DNA of 64,000 nt, from NCBI RefSeq assembly GCF_003121295.1, contig NZ_PHNC01000029.1, positions 868,001-932,000 of the forward strand, read 5' to 3'. Of this stretch, positions 1 through 7,780 are shown piece by piece. The position numbers were made by a program, and so were the translations under genes. The stretch comes from Streptomyces orinoci. Lineage in GTDB: Bacteria; Actinomycetota; Actinomycetes; Streptomycetales; Streptomycetaceae. Below the pieces are notes generated by a model that was given only the letters and a program-made list of their open reading frames with translations, made no database searches and was not told the DNA's origin. How positions within the stretch are numbered: position 1 is the first letter of the stretch; every line of letters starts with the position of its first letter.

Positions 1-2258
1 TGGGTGGCCCGGGTGAGCGCCACATAGAGGACCCGCAGTCCGGCCGGCGACTCATCGGCGATCTCGGCCGGGGTGACCACCACCGTGGCGTCGTACTCCA
101 GGCCCTTGGCCTCCAGGCTGCCCAGCACCACCACTCGGTCACCCAGCCCCGCCAGCCAGCCGCGGGCCTCGGTGCGGCGGCCCATCGGGACCACCACGCC
201 GATGGTGCCGTCCACCTCGGCCAGCAGCCGCCGCGCCTCGGCGCGCACCGCCCCGGCCAGGTCCTGGCCCGCCACCACAAAGCGCGGCTCGACACCGGTG
301 GAGCGGACCGCGGCCGGGGACTCCATGCCGGGCATGGCCAGTGCCAGCACCCGGGCCGCCAGCGCGGCGATCTCCGCGGGGTTGCGGTAGTTGACGGTGA
401 GCCGGAAGCGGCGGCGCGGGCGGGTGCCCAGTGCCTCGTCCCGGGCGGCGGCTGCCTCGTCCGGATCGGACCAGGAGGACTGGGCCGGGTCGCCGACCAC
501 GGTCCAGGTGGCGTGCCGGCCCCGGCGGCCCACCATCCGCCACTGCATGGGGGTCAGGTCCTGGGCCTCGTCCACGATCACATGGGCGTAGTCGCGCCGC
601 TCCTGGGCCAGCCGCTCGGAGCGCTCGCGCCGGGACTCCCGGCGCTCCGGCATCAGCTCCTCCAGGCCGGTGAGCTGGTCCAGCGGGTCCAGTTCGCGTG
701 GCTGCCGGGGCCGGGCCGGGGCGCCGAGCAGCGTCTGCAGCTCGTCCAGCAGGGCCACATCGTGCACCGAGAGCGGGCCCCGGCCGTCCGCGTCCAGCCG
801 GGACAGCGAACGGGCCAGCAGCCGCACCTCGCGGGGCGCCAGCACCCGGCGGGAGAAGCGGGCCAGCCGCCGCTCGTCGGCCAGCGCCACCAGGACCTGA
901 CGGGGCGTCAACTCCGGCCACCAGTCGGCCAGGAACTCGGTGAAGGAGTCCTCGCCGGTGATGTCCTCGTCGAAGGCGGCCCGTGCCTCGGCGGCCAGCT
1001 CCCGGTCGGTGTAGCGGCGGGGGCCGCCCGCCTTGGCCCACAGCGCGTCCAGGATCAGCCGGCGGGCCCGCGGGCGCAGCAGATTGACCGGGGCGGTACC
1101 GCCCAGCGCGCTCTGCCGGATCCGGTCCAGCTCCGCCGCGTCCAGCTCCACCCGGGCGCCGAAGGCCACCACCCGCAGCCGCTCCGGGACCTCGCCGAGG
1201 TCCAGCGCCCCGCGCACCGCCTTGCGCAGCACCTTGAGCATCCGCGAGGAGCCCTTGATCCGGGCGACGGCGGGCTCGTCATAGGTGTCCGCCTCGGCCC
1301 CGTCCACCAGCGAGCCCAGGGCCCGGATGGCCACCTGGCCCTCCTCGCCCAGCGAGGGCAGCACGCCCTCGGTGTAGGCCACCAGCAGCGGGGTGGGCGA
1401 GACGATCAGAATGCCGCCCGCGTAGCGGCGCCGGTCCTGGTAGAGCAGATAGGCGGCCCGGTGCAGGGCCACCGCGGTCTTGCCGGTGCCGGGGCCGCCC
1501 TCCACCTCGGTGACCGAGGCGGCGGGGGCCCGGATCACCAGGTCCTGTTCGGCCTGGATGGAGGAGACGATGTCCCGCATGGTGTGGCTGCGGGCCTGCC
1601 CCAGCGCGGCCATCAGCGCGCCGTCGCCCACCACCGGCAGCGCCGCCCCGTCCAGGGTGGTGGTCAGCTCCGGGCGCAGCAGGTCGTCCTCGACGCCCAG
1701 CACCTTGCGGCCCTTGGAGCGGATCACCCGGCGTCGCACCACCCGGCCGGGCGCCACCGGGGTGGCCCGGTAGAAGGGTGCGGCGGCCGGCGCCCGCCAG
1801 TCGATGACCAGCGGGGAGTAGTCGGCGTCCAGCACCCCGAGCCGGCCGATGTGCAGCGTCTCGGCGATCTGCGCCCGCTCGTCCTGCACGGCGTCGTCGG
1901 CCGGGTCCACGGAGGTGTACGCCCCGTCCGGGCCTTTCTTGCCGTCCTTGCCGCGCAGCAGGTCGATGCGGCCGAAGAGGAAGTCCTCGAACTCGTTGTT
2001 CAGCCGGTTGAGATGGACCCCGGCCCGGAACACCTGGGCGTCACGCTCGGCGAGCGCTCCCGGTGTGCCGACCTGGCCGCGCTTGGCGGCGTCGTCCATG
2101 AGGAACTCCGCCTCGTGGATCTTCTCCTCAAGGCGCCGGTAGACCCGGTCCAGATGATGCTGTTCGGCACCGATTTCCCGGTCCCGGATCCCGTCCGGGT
2201 GCTCGGTGCTCCCGGTATCCGTCGCCACGTGCGCGCGTGTGGCGTTCTGCGCGGCCAC
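1..2258 (-). CDS. HelD-family UvrD-like ATPase (3' end outside window)
   Basis: The reading frame enters at the left edge and is read leftwards, so only the last few dozen codons are missing. About 752 residues are visible. An N-terminal coiled-coil-like segment (EQHHLDRVYRRLEEKI) is followed by a Walker A motif GGPGTGKT at about residues 254-261, a DEAQDLTPMQW Walker B/motif II region, and the motif VI-like LYVALTRAT at the window edge. This split 1A/2A arrangement with an N-terminal arm is typical of HelD, an ATPase that binds stalled RNA polymerase and helps recycle it. The GTG at 2258 is chosen because GAAGGGGG lies just upstream; a second in-frame GTG at 2228 lacks a good ribosome site. 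It could also be annotated simply as an ATP-dependent DNA helicase. The ECF anti-sigma gene ends 96 nt upstream on the same strand. Confidence 0.85.
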   Translation of the reverse strand, partial: MAAQNATRAHVATDTGSTEHPDGIRDREIGAEQHHLDRVYRRLEEKIHEAEFLMDDAAKRGQVGTPGALAERDAQVFRAGVHLNRLNNEFEDFLFGRIDLLRGKDGKKGPDGAYTSVDPADDAVQDERAQIAETLHIGRLGVLDADYSPLVIDWRAPAAAPFYRATPVAPGRVVRRRVIRSKGRKVLGVEDDLLRPELTTTLDGAALPVVGDGALMAALGQARSHTMRDIVSSIQAEQDLVIRAPAASVTEVEGGPGTGKTAVALHRAAYLLYQDRRRYAGGILIVSPTPLLVAYTEGVLPSLGEEGQVAIRALGSLVDGAEADTYDEPAVARIKGSSRMLKVLRKAVRGALDLGEVPERLRVVAFGARVELDAAELDRIRQSALGGTAPVNLLRPRARRLILDALWAKAGGPRRYTDRELAAEARAAFDEDITGEDSFTEFLADWWPELTPRQVLVALADERRLARFSRRVLAPREVRLLARSLSRLDADGRGPLSVHDVALLDELQTLLGAPARPRQPRELDPLDQLTGLEELMPERRESRRERSERLAQERRDYAHVIVDEAQDLTPMQWRMVGRRGRHATWTVVGDPAQSSWSDPDEAAAARDEALGTRPRRRFRLTVNYRNPAEIAALAARVLALAMPGMESPAAVRSTGVEPRFVVAGQDLAGAVRAEARRLLAEVDGTIGVVVPMGRRTEARGWLAGLGDRVVVLGSLEAKGLEYDATVVVTPAEIADESPAGLRVLYVALTRAT

Positions 2259-2354
2259 CCAGGCCCCCTTCTGTGTGCGTAGGGCAGCCTTCAACCGTAC
2301 GCGAATCCCGGCGGGGAGCGCACCTGTCAGGACATGAGAGGTATGGCACCGAAG

Positions 2355-3053
2355 TCAGATGTTGACGGTGGCCAGATGCCCGCCGTCGAGGGTGCGGATT
2401 TCGAAGCGGGCGATGTCATTGACCGGGAAGGCGGTGCCGCCATGGGTGTACAGCGGCCCCGCGCCCCACTTGTCGCCCTTGTCCGTCCCATAGCCGGAGG
2501 CGGGTACGGCCCAGGTGGTGACCGTCTGCTCCTGCCCCTTGCGGCTCACGGCCACCAGGCGGCAGGTCAACGGGCCCTTGACATGGCCCAGTTTGAGGGC
2601 GACCCGGGTGCCCCAGGGCTTGCTCGCCAGGGAGACGGTGGCATCCGCCTTGGTGGCCGGGTCCACGGCGTGGTGCTTCGTCCCCTGCTCGTACATCTCC
2701 TCGGCCGCGCTCTCCGGGTGATGCTCCTGTCCGGTGAGCGCCAGGGTGGTCAGCGGGCCGGCCACGATCAGCGCGGCGGCCGCGGCGACCAGGACCGAGC
2801 GCCGGGTGCGCTGGACGGAACGGGCCACGGTCACCCGCCGCAGCAGGCCGTCCAGCGCCTCCGGCCGGGGCCGGGGCGGCGGGCCGGTCTCCTTGAGCTC
2901 GGCCAGCAGCGGAGTGACGACCAGCAGCTGCTCCAGCTCCCCGGCACAGCGGTCGCACTCGGCCAGGTGTTCCTCGAAGCGGGCCGCCTCGGCCGGGTCG
3001 AGGACGCCGAGCGCATAGGCGCCCACGTCCATGTGGTGTGCCGACCCGTTCAT
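2355..3053 (-). CDS. Zinc-finger membrane anti-sigma factor
   Basis: A 232-residue protein whose N-terminus carries the HxxxCxxC zinc anti-sigma motif (HLAECDRC, about residues 29-36), which holds an ECF sigma factor inactive in the cytoplasm. One membrane span follows (about residues 94-115, VLVAAAAALIVAGPL), and the C-terminal half is predicted to lie outside the membrane, as in RskA/RslA-type anti-sigma factors. Its ATG overlaps the stop of the sigma gene by 4 nt (ATGA), so the two are almost certainly co-translated. Release of the sigma factor by regulated proteolysis or by zinc/redox change is known for the family but is not shown by this sequence. The signal sensed is unknown. Confidence 0.9.
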   Translation of the reverse strand: MNGSAHHMDVGAYALGVLDPAEAARFEEHLAECDRCAGELEQLLVVTPLLAELKETGPPPRPRPEALDGLLRRVTVARSVQRTRRSVLVAAAAALIVAGPLTTLALTGQEHHPESAAEEMYEQGTKHHAVDPATKADATVSLASKPWGTRVALKLGHVKGPLTCRLVAVSRKGQEQTVTTWAVPASGYGTDKGDKWGAGPLYTHGGTAFPVNDIARFEIRTLDGGHLATVNI

Positions 3054-3595
3054 GGCGTGACTCCTCGTTCCTGCAGCGAGAGCCGCATCGAGCGCAGGGC
3101 GTAGAAGACCCGGGACCGCACCGTCCCGGCCGGAACACCCAGCGCCTCGGCGGCCTCACCGACCGTACGTCCCTTGAAGTAGGTCTCGATCAGAGCCTCT
3201 CGGTGGGCTTGGGAAAGGTCGCCCAGCGCGTCGGAGATCGTCATCAGGCGGAGCGCCCGGTCGATCTCGTCCTCCGCCGGGATCTGTTCGAGTGGGGCGG
3301 GGTCCACCTCCCGGGGGCGGGCCTGGCGGCTGCGGTGATTGTCGATGACGATGCGCCGGGCCACGGTCACCAGCCAGGGCCGTACGGAGCCGGTGGCCCC
3401 GCGCAGCCGGTCGGCATTGCGCCAGGCGCGCAGCAGGGTCTCCTGGACCACGTCCTCGGCCCGCTGCCGGTCGCCCGCCACCAGGCGGGAGACAAAGGCC
3501 AGGAGGGCGGCGGCGTGCTCCTCGTACAGCGCCCGCATCAGCTCTTCATCGGGGCCCGTCCGGTCAGCCACGTGGGCATCCTTGCGCACGTCCAT
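3050..3595 (-). CDS. ECF (extracytoplasmic function) RNA polymerase sigma factor
   Basis: A 181-residue protein of normal ECF length. It has sigma region 2 (RAEDVVQETLLRAWRNADRL, about residues 46-65) and region 4 with a helix-turn-helix (GRTVGEAAEALGVPAGTVRSR, about residues 140-160), and no region 3 or extra domains. It directs RNA polymerase to a small set of promoters and is probably restrained by the anti-sigma factor encoded immediately downstream with a 4-nt overlap. The ATG at 3595 has almost no spacing from its purine tract; an internal GTG at 3571 has AAGGA at better spacing and may be the real start, giving 173 residues. The layout (ECF, RskA-like partner, divergent secreted protein) resembles SigK/SigL-type loci, but subgroup assignment needs a profile search. 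Confidence 0.93.
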   Translation of the reverse strand: MDVRKDAHVADRTGPDEELMRALYEEHAAALLAFVSRLVAGDRQRAEDVVQETLLRAWRNADRLRGATGSVRPWLVTVARRIVIDNHRSRQARPREVDPAPLEQIPAEDEIDRALRLMTISDALGDLSQAHREALIETYFKGRTVGEAAEALGVPAGTVRSRVFYALRSMRLSLQERGVTP

Positions 3596-3887
3596 CCCTC
3601 GGTCGATAGCGCGAAGCGGTGAATCCCCGAGCCCTTCTCCCCGAGCTCTTCCCTCGGTGAACCGGAGCCTTTCTGCCGGTGAGTCCCGAGCCCTTCTGCC
3701 GGTGAATACGGACCCCGGCAGCGATCCGCTCAGCCGCCGGGCCGGGAAAAGTCCGCCGGGAAAGGTCCACCGCGGAAACCGGCCGGGAAAAAATCAGCCG
3801 CCGCGGCTGAGCGGGCCCCGCCCGGCGTCCGTACGACTGGCCGACGGCCGGTGCAGGGGGCACCGGTTTTCCGGAGGGGGAATCTCC
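3596..3887. promoter_or_regulatory. Divergent intergenic region with degenerate direct repeats and an inverted repeat
   Basis: This 292-nt spacer separates the sigma operon (left) from the secreted CHRD gene (right). It holds three or four degenerate copies of GAGCCCTTCTGCCGGTGA about 22-23 nt apart (around 3629, 3643, 3665 and 3688) and the inverted repeat TCAGCCG-CCG-CGGCTGA at 3794-3810. The ribosome site GGAGGGGG at 3873-3880 serves the CHRD gene. I could not identify a convincing ECF-type -35/-10 pair. Confidence 0.45.
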
Positions 3888-4901
3888 ATGCAGCGCAGCA
3901 GCGTCATCCTCGCCATCTGCACCACGGCGGGCGCCATAGCGGCCGGCACCGCCTTCGGCATCGCCCTGCCCAACGGCGACTCCACGGCCGCGATGCACCC
4001 GGCCGTCCGGCATGGCGCCATGACCGGGGCGGAGGACGCGCCGGGTGACTTAGGCGACCGGACCGCCGGACACACCCGCACCGTCTACTTCGCCGCCGGC
4101 CTGGGCGGCGACCAGGAGGCGCCGCCGGCCGACCCCGCGGGGCGGGCCGTCGCCTTCCTCCGGGTACGCGGCGACCAGGTCTCCTACGCCTTCCACTTCC
4201 ATGGCACCGGGGCACCCACCATGGGCCACCTCCATGAAGGGGACCAGGGGCAGAACGGGCCGGTGCGGATCCCGTTCTTCACCACCAGGCTGCCCGGCGG
4301 ACGGACCTCGGCGACCGGCACCGTCCGGGTCACCGACGGCGAGCTCCTGGCCGACCTGGTCGCCAACCCCGGCCACTACTACCTCAATCTGCACACCGAC
4401 CGCTTCCCGGCGGGCGCGGTACGGGGCCGGCTGCACCGGCTCAGCGGCCCGGCCGACCTCTCCGGCGCCCCGGGCGGATTCGCGGCCTCGGTGGTGGACG
4501 GCCGGCAGCTCTACACCTGCACCCGGCAGCCGGACCGCAGCTTCGCCTTCGCCCGCAGCGGCGCCCGGGCCACCCTGGACGGCGGCATCGGCCACCTCCA
4601 GGACCGGCCGGGCACCGCGCCGCGCTGGAAGGCGGCGGACGGCTCCGAGATCACCGGCACCCTGCTGGCCAAGCTGCCCAATGGGGACGACAACATTCCC
4701 GAACTCGACCTGGCCGCCCGGCAGTCGGGCGCCCGTAACGGGCTGCTGTCCCGCACCGGCGAGGTGCTGCGCCTCAACACCCGTGGCGGTACGGCCCCTT
4801 CGGGCAGCTGCGACCCCGGGCGGCAGCCGCGGCTGGCGGTGCCGTACCGGGCGGACTACCTCTTCGTCAACCACACCGCGAGCGAGTCCGCCGGCAACTG
4901 A
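3888..4901 (+). CDS. Secreted CHRD-domain protein, TTA-codon gene
   Basis: A 337-residue protein with an N-terminal hydrophobic signal segment (residues 5-26) and then a CHRD domain at about residues 65-185 (VYFAAGLGGDQEAPPADPAG ... LHTDRFPAGAVRGRL). CHRD domains are found in chordin and in many bacterial secreted proteins; their biochemical role is not established. The C-terminal half (about 190-337) is also likely extracytoplasmic and contains two cysteines that could form a disulfide. ATG 3888 is chosen because GGAGGGGG lies 7 nt upstream. Codon 55 (4050-4052) is TTA, the rare leucine codon that requires the bldA tRNA in Streptomyces, so production is probably tied to development. It is divergent from the ECF sigma operon and could be one of its targets (inference). 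It ends 4 nt from the convergent CGNR gene. Confidence 0.9.
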   Translation: MQRSSVILAICTTAGAIAAGTAFGIALPNGDSTAAMHPAVRHGAMTGAEDAPGDLGDRTAGHTRTVYFAAGLGGDQEAPPADPAGRAVAFLRVRGDQVSYAFHFHGTGAPTMGHLHEGDQGQNGPVRIPFFTTRLPGGRTSATGTVRVTDGELLADLVANPGHYYLNLHTDRFPAGAVRGRLHRLSGPADLSGAPGGFAASVVDGRQLYTCTRQPDRSFAFARSGARATLDGGIGHLQDRPGTAPRWKAADGSEITGTLLAKLPNGDDNIPELDLAARQSGARNGLLSRTGEVLRLNTRGGTAPSGSCDPGRQPRLAVPYRADYLFVNHTASESAGN

Positions 4902-4905
4902 CCGT

Positions 4906-5499
4906 TCAGCGCGAGCCGTTGAGCACCCGGCGCCGGTGCCGGGCCACCCGCTCGCGGTTGCCGCACACCTCGCTGGAGCACCAGCGGCGGCGCCGGCCGC
5001 GGGAGGTGTCCAGATAGAGCACGGTGCAGGACTCGCCCTCGCACTGGCGCAGCAGTACGCGCACCGCGGGGTCGGTGAGCAGTTCCACCGCGTCCCGGGC
5101 CACCAGGCCCACCAGGGCGCCGCACTCCGGGGGGCCGGCGACGGTCCGTATCAGACCGCCGTCGGCGCCGCGCACCGCGCGCAGCACCGGCGGGGCGGCG
5201 GAGGCGATGGCATTGACCCGGTCCAGGTCGGGATCGGCGGCCCGGCCGCCGACCTCGGCCCGCACCACCCGTTGCAGCAGGTCACGGGCGGCGTGGAAGC
5301 GCCCCAGCCAGCCTGCGTCCACCATCTGGAGTTCGGTGCCCTGGGGCACCGCGCCCGAGCCGAGCAGCCAGCGGCGCAGCCGCTCGGGGGTGCCCAGCCG
5401 GTCCACCGGCTCCTCGCCCGGCCGGCCGGACACGGTGGCCACCAGGTCCAGACACAGCCGGCCGGAGTCGAACCGCAGGTCATGGGAGGCCGCCGTCAT
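4906..5499 (-). CDS. CGNR zinc-finger (ABATE domain) regulator
   Basis: A 197-residue protein with an N-terminal ABATE-type domain (starting HDLRFDSGRLCLDLVATV) and a C-terminal CGNR zinc finger, C-x4-C ... C-x4-C ending in CGNRERVARHRRR, which is thought to bind DNA. The family is treated as stress-responsive transcriptional regulators but is little studied. The ATG at 5499 is preferred over an in-frame ATG at 5538 because GGAAAAGGTGAC sits just upstream. The ABM-domain gene is transcribed divergently from about 170 nt away, which makes that gene a natural candidate target. The gene runs convergently into the CHRD gene with only 4 nt between the stops and no visible hairpin. Confidence 0.87.
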   Translation of the reverse strand: MTAASHDLRFDSGRLCLDLVATVSGRPGEEPVDRLGTPERLRRWLLGSGAVPQGTELQMVDAGWLGRFHAARDLLQRVVRAEVGGRAADPDLDRVNAIASAAPPVLRAVRGADGGLIRTVAGPPECGALVGLVARDAVELLTDPAVRVLLRQCEGESCTVLYLDTSRGRRRRWCSSEVCGNRERVARHRRRVLNGSR

Positions 5500-5630
5500 G
5501 CGCGTGTCACCTTTTCCGGAAGGTACGGGGGTACGCACCCCCAGGGTGCCCGGCCGGGCGCCCGCCCGGAAGCCCCGGGGCGCGGGGCGCCCGGGAGGCG
5601 GGGTCCGGGTGGGGGGCTGCCCGGTCGGCG

Positions 5631-5653
5631 CTTGACATCAAGCGCGGTTGAGG
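5631..5653 (+). promoter_or_regulatory. Palindromic promoter element upstream of the ABM gene
   Basis: CTTGACATCAAG at 5631-5642 has perfect CTTGA/TCAAG arms and contains a -35-like TTGACA; TCAA-N6-TTGA follows (5638-5651). CCTCAAG/CTTGAGG-type dyads between -35 and -10 are typical operators of MerR-family activators in Streptomyces. No MerR gene is in the window, so the regulator is unknown; the CGNR protein encoded next door is another possibility. Confidence 0.4.
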
Positions 5654-5669
5654 AAGCAGGGTCGTCGCC

Positions 5670-6233
5670 ATGTCACGACTGCACACCATGCATCGCCCCG
5701 AGGCGGGCATCACCTTGATCAGCCGCTGGGAGACGGGGACCGAGGAGCGGTCCCGGGCCGCCGCCGACGCCCTGCTGGCCGGCTGGCCGGACCGGCCCGA
5801 CCAGGAGCTGTGGCAACACATCTTTATCGACCTGGACGGCTCCGGCCTGCTCTTCTGCTCCCAGTGGACCAGCGCCGAGGCGCACCTTGAGTTCGCCCGC
5901 AGCGGGCGGGCCGCGGCGATCCGGCCGGTGGACGAGCTGGTGCCGGGCATCGAACGGCCGGGGCTGAACCGGACCCGGCTGGGGCCCGGGGTGGTGCCGG
6001 ACGAGGTGCGCGCCCCGGCCGTCACGGCGGTGGGCTTCCTCCCGGGCGGCTCCGCCGAGGCGGCGGCGGCTCAGCTGTCGGCTGCGCCACCTGCTGGTCT
6101 GCTGGCCGCGCACTTCCACTCCACGCTGGACGATTCCCAGGTGATCGTCCTCTCCGAGTGGGCCACGGACGACATACCCCCCGCCTTCCCCGCCGACCGC
6201 CGCTACCGCCTCTTCGCCTCCGCCAGCCGCTAG
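5670..6233 (+). CDS. Antibiotic biosynthesis monooxygenase (ABM)-domain protein
   Basis: A 187-residue protein with two dimeric alpha-beta barrel repeats: the first at about residues 12-95 (ITLISRWETGTEERSRAAADAL ... FCSQWTSAEAHLEFAR) and the second at about 110-187 (VGFLPGGSAEAAAAQL ... VIVLSEWATDD). ABM proteins include quinone-forming monooxygenases and heme-degrading enzymes, but many are of unknown activity, and no catalytic residue can be assigned here. The gene is monocistronic, divergent from the CGNR regulator and preceded by a palindromic promoter element. It ends at a hairpin-rich intergenic repeat cluster. A role in response to redox-active compounds is possible but is inferred only from the family and promoter type. 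Confidence 0.8.
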   Translation: MSRLHTMHRPEAGITLISRWETGTEERSRAAADALLAGWPDRPDQELWQHIFIDLDGSGLLFCSQWTSAEAHLEFARSGRAAAIRPVDELVPGIERPGLNRTRLGPGVVPDEVRAPAVTAVGFLPGGSAEAAAAQLSAAPPAGLLAAHFHSTLDDSQVIVLSEWATDDIPPAFPADRRYRLFASASR

Positions 6234-6509
6234 ATCCGCCCCGCCAGGCGCGCGGCGAACTGCGCGCCGGGCACCCCAGGGGCGCGGGGAACTGCGCGAC
6301 CAACCCACGGCGGCCCGCAGCCGAACGCAGACCGCGCCGCGGCGCCGGGTGCGATCTTTTATGTGCGGACCGCACGTGGCTGGTCGCGCAGTTCCCCGCG
6401 CCCCTGGCGGGGCTAACGCAACACGTCATCTGCGGACCGCGCGTGGCCGGGCGCGCAGTTCCCCGCGCCCCTGGCGGGGCTGAGGCAGGGCGCGCAGTTC
6501 GCGGCGTAG
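6234..6509. repeat. Intergenic hairpin repeat cluster (GGGGCGCGGGGAACTGCGCG family)
   Basis: Between two convergent genes lie three copies of the common Streptomyces element GGGGCGCGGGGAACTGCGCG: one forward (6278-6300) and two reversed (6383-6405 and about 6451-6475). The 6278-6300 and 6383-6405 copies are perfect reverse complements over 23 nt, so the transcript can form a long stem and probably ends transcription from both sides. The two reversed copies sit in a direct repeat of about 55 nt that begins GCGGACCGC and ends CTGGCGGGGC. No gene is seen here. Confidence 0.8.
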
Positions 6510-7652
6510 TCAGAGGGCGCGGCGGCGGCGCCAGAGGGAGGCGCCGCCCAGAGCCGCGGCCGCCGCCGTACCCACCCCCGCGCCGGCCAGCAGAATCGCC
6601 GTGCCGGACGCCGCCCCGCCCGCGGAGGCGGCCGTGACGATCAGGTGCTCGGTCCGCCGTACCCGGCCATGGTGGCTGACCACGGTCACGGGGTAGCTCC
6701 CCTGCCCCAGCCCCTTGCGGATGTGCGCGGGACCGTAGAAGCGCGGATCGTCCCCGTCCCCCGCTTTGCTGTCATCCCGCCTGAGCCGCACCGGATGCTC
6801 GAACGCCGGTGAGGTGGCCGTCAGTTGCTCCTCCTCGCCCGGGTCCGGCGAGGCGTCCCGCCATAGGACGTTGACGGTCCCGCCCGCCCCCACCGTGCGC
6901 CGGGCGCGGGCCGCGTCGGGGTGCCCGGCGGAGGGGAAGAACTCCGGCCCCCGGGGCCGGCCCAGATAGTCGCTGTCCCCCGGCTCCGCGGACCCCACCT
7001 CCAGCGGCTTCTCGGCGATCCGCCGCCCGCCCGGCCCGGTCAGGGTGACCTTGTAGGTTCCGTCCTTGGCATTGCGCGGCAGGGTCACCAGGCCGCTGAA
7101 CATCCGCGGGTTGTTCCAGTGACTGCCCCGGGGATCGTGCGCCAGCCGCACGGGATGGGCGAAGACCGGCGAGGAGACGGTGAAGGAGGTGCCGCGCTCG
7201 CCGGGATAGAGGTCGTCGAACCAGACCCCGAACTGCTCCCCGGGACGGATCACATCGTCCGGGGTGGTCACCTGGAAGGTGGGCCGGCGGGACTCCCGCA
7301 CCTCCACCCGGTCCTGGGCCACCACCCGCCCCGAGGCGCGCACGGTCAGCGGGTAGGAGCCGGGCCGTACCCCCATCCCCACCGCGGGCCGGCCATGGTG
7401 GGCCCGGGCGCCGGAGTCCCGGTCGGTGTAGGGGGCAAGCCGGACCGGGTGCGGAAAGACCGGTGAGGAAACGGTCACCTCGCCCCGGGCGCCCTGCACA
7501 TCGATGTCGATCAGCTCTCCGGGCCGGTTGTCGAAGGCACCGTTGAGCAGCACATGCACCCCGCCGCCCGCGGCGGCGACAGCCGGGCCGCCGCCCGTCA
7601 GCAGGAGCGCGCCGGCGCCCGCCACGGCAACGGCCGTCCGCGTCCAGTTCAT
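6510..7652 (-). CDS. Secreted, membrane-anchored protein with three internal repeats
   Basis: A 380-residue protein, not recognised as a named family. Residues 1-27 form a signal peptide (RTAVAVAGAGALLLTGGGPAVAAA). Three repeats of about 100 residues follow, each built around a (V/A)(S/T)SP(V/A)F-x-HPVRL core (near VSSPVFPHPVRL, VSSPVFAHPVRL and TSPAFEHPVRL) and each ending in a beta-rich stretch that resembles an Ig-like fold. The C-terminus has one membrane span (TAILLAGAGVGTAAAAALGG) followed by LWRRRRAL, a stop-transfer anchor rather than a sortase signal. It is therefore likely displayed outside the membrane. It stands alone, convergent with the ABM gene and downstream of the tmRNA terminator. 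Confidence 0.8.
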   Translation of the reverse strand: MNWTRTAVAVAGAGALLLTGGGPAVAAAGGGVHVLLNGAFDNRPGELIDIDVQGARGEVTVSSPVFPHPVRLAPYTDRDSGARAHHGRPAVGMGVRPGSYPLTVRASGRVVAQDRVEVRESRRPTFQVTTPDDVIRPGEQFGVWFDDLYPGERGTSFTVSSPVFAHPVRLAHDPRGSHWNNPRMFSGLVTLPRNAKDGTYKVTLTGPGGRRIAEKPLEVGSAEPGDSDYLGRPRGPEFFPSAGHPDAARARRTVGAGGTVNVLWRDASPDPGEEEQLTATSPAFEHPVRLRRDDSKAGDGDDPRFYGPAHIRKGLGQGSYPVTVVSHHGRVRRTEHLIVTAASAGGAASGTAILLAGAGVGTAAAAALGGASLWRRRRAL

Positions 7653-7732
7653 CGCGCCACCCCCTTGTCACCGGATAAGAGGGGCCGGGGCGCCCCTGGG
7701 TTGCCCGTTGGGCCCGGGCCCGCTACGGCAAA

Positions 7733-7759
7733 GGCCCCACCGCGGGCAGCGGTGGGGCC
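7733..7759 (-). terminator. Terminator of tmRNA
   Basis: A perfect 11-bp stem (GGCCCCACCGC / GCGGTGGGGCC) with a 5-nt loop lies 22 nt beyond the tmRNA 3' end on the minus strand. Confidence 0.8.
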
Positions 7760-7780
7760 TTGACCTCACATGGGATCGAG

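Noticed and set aside
513..2282. A 589-codon open frame on the plus strand opposite the HelD gene
   Set aside because: It is antisense to a gene with clear HelD motifs. Long opposite-strand frames are expected at this GC content, and it has no recognisable domain.
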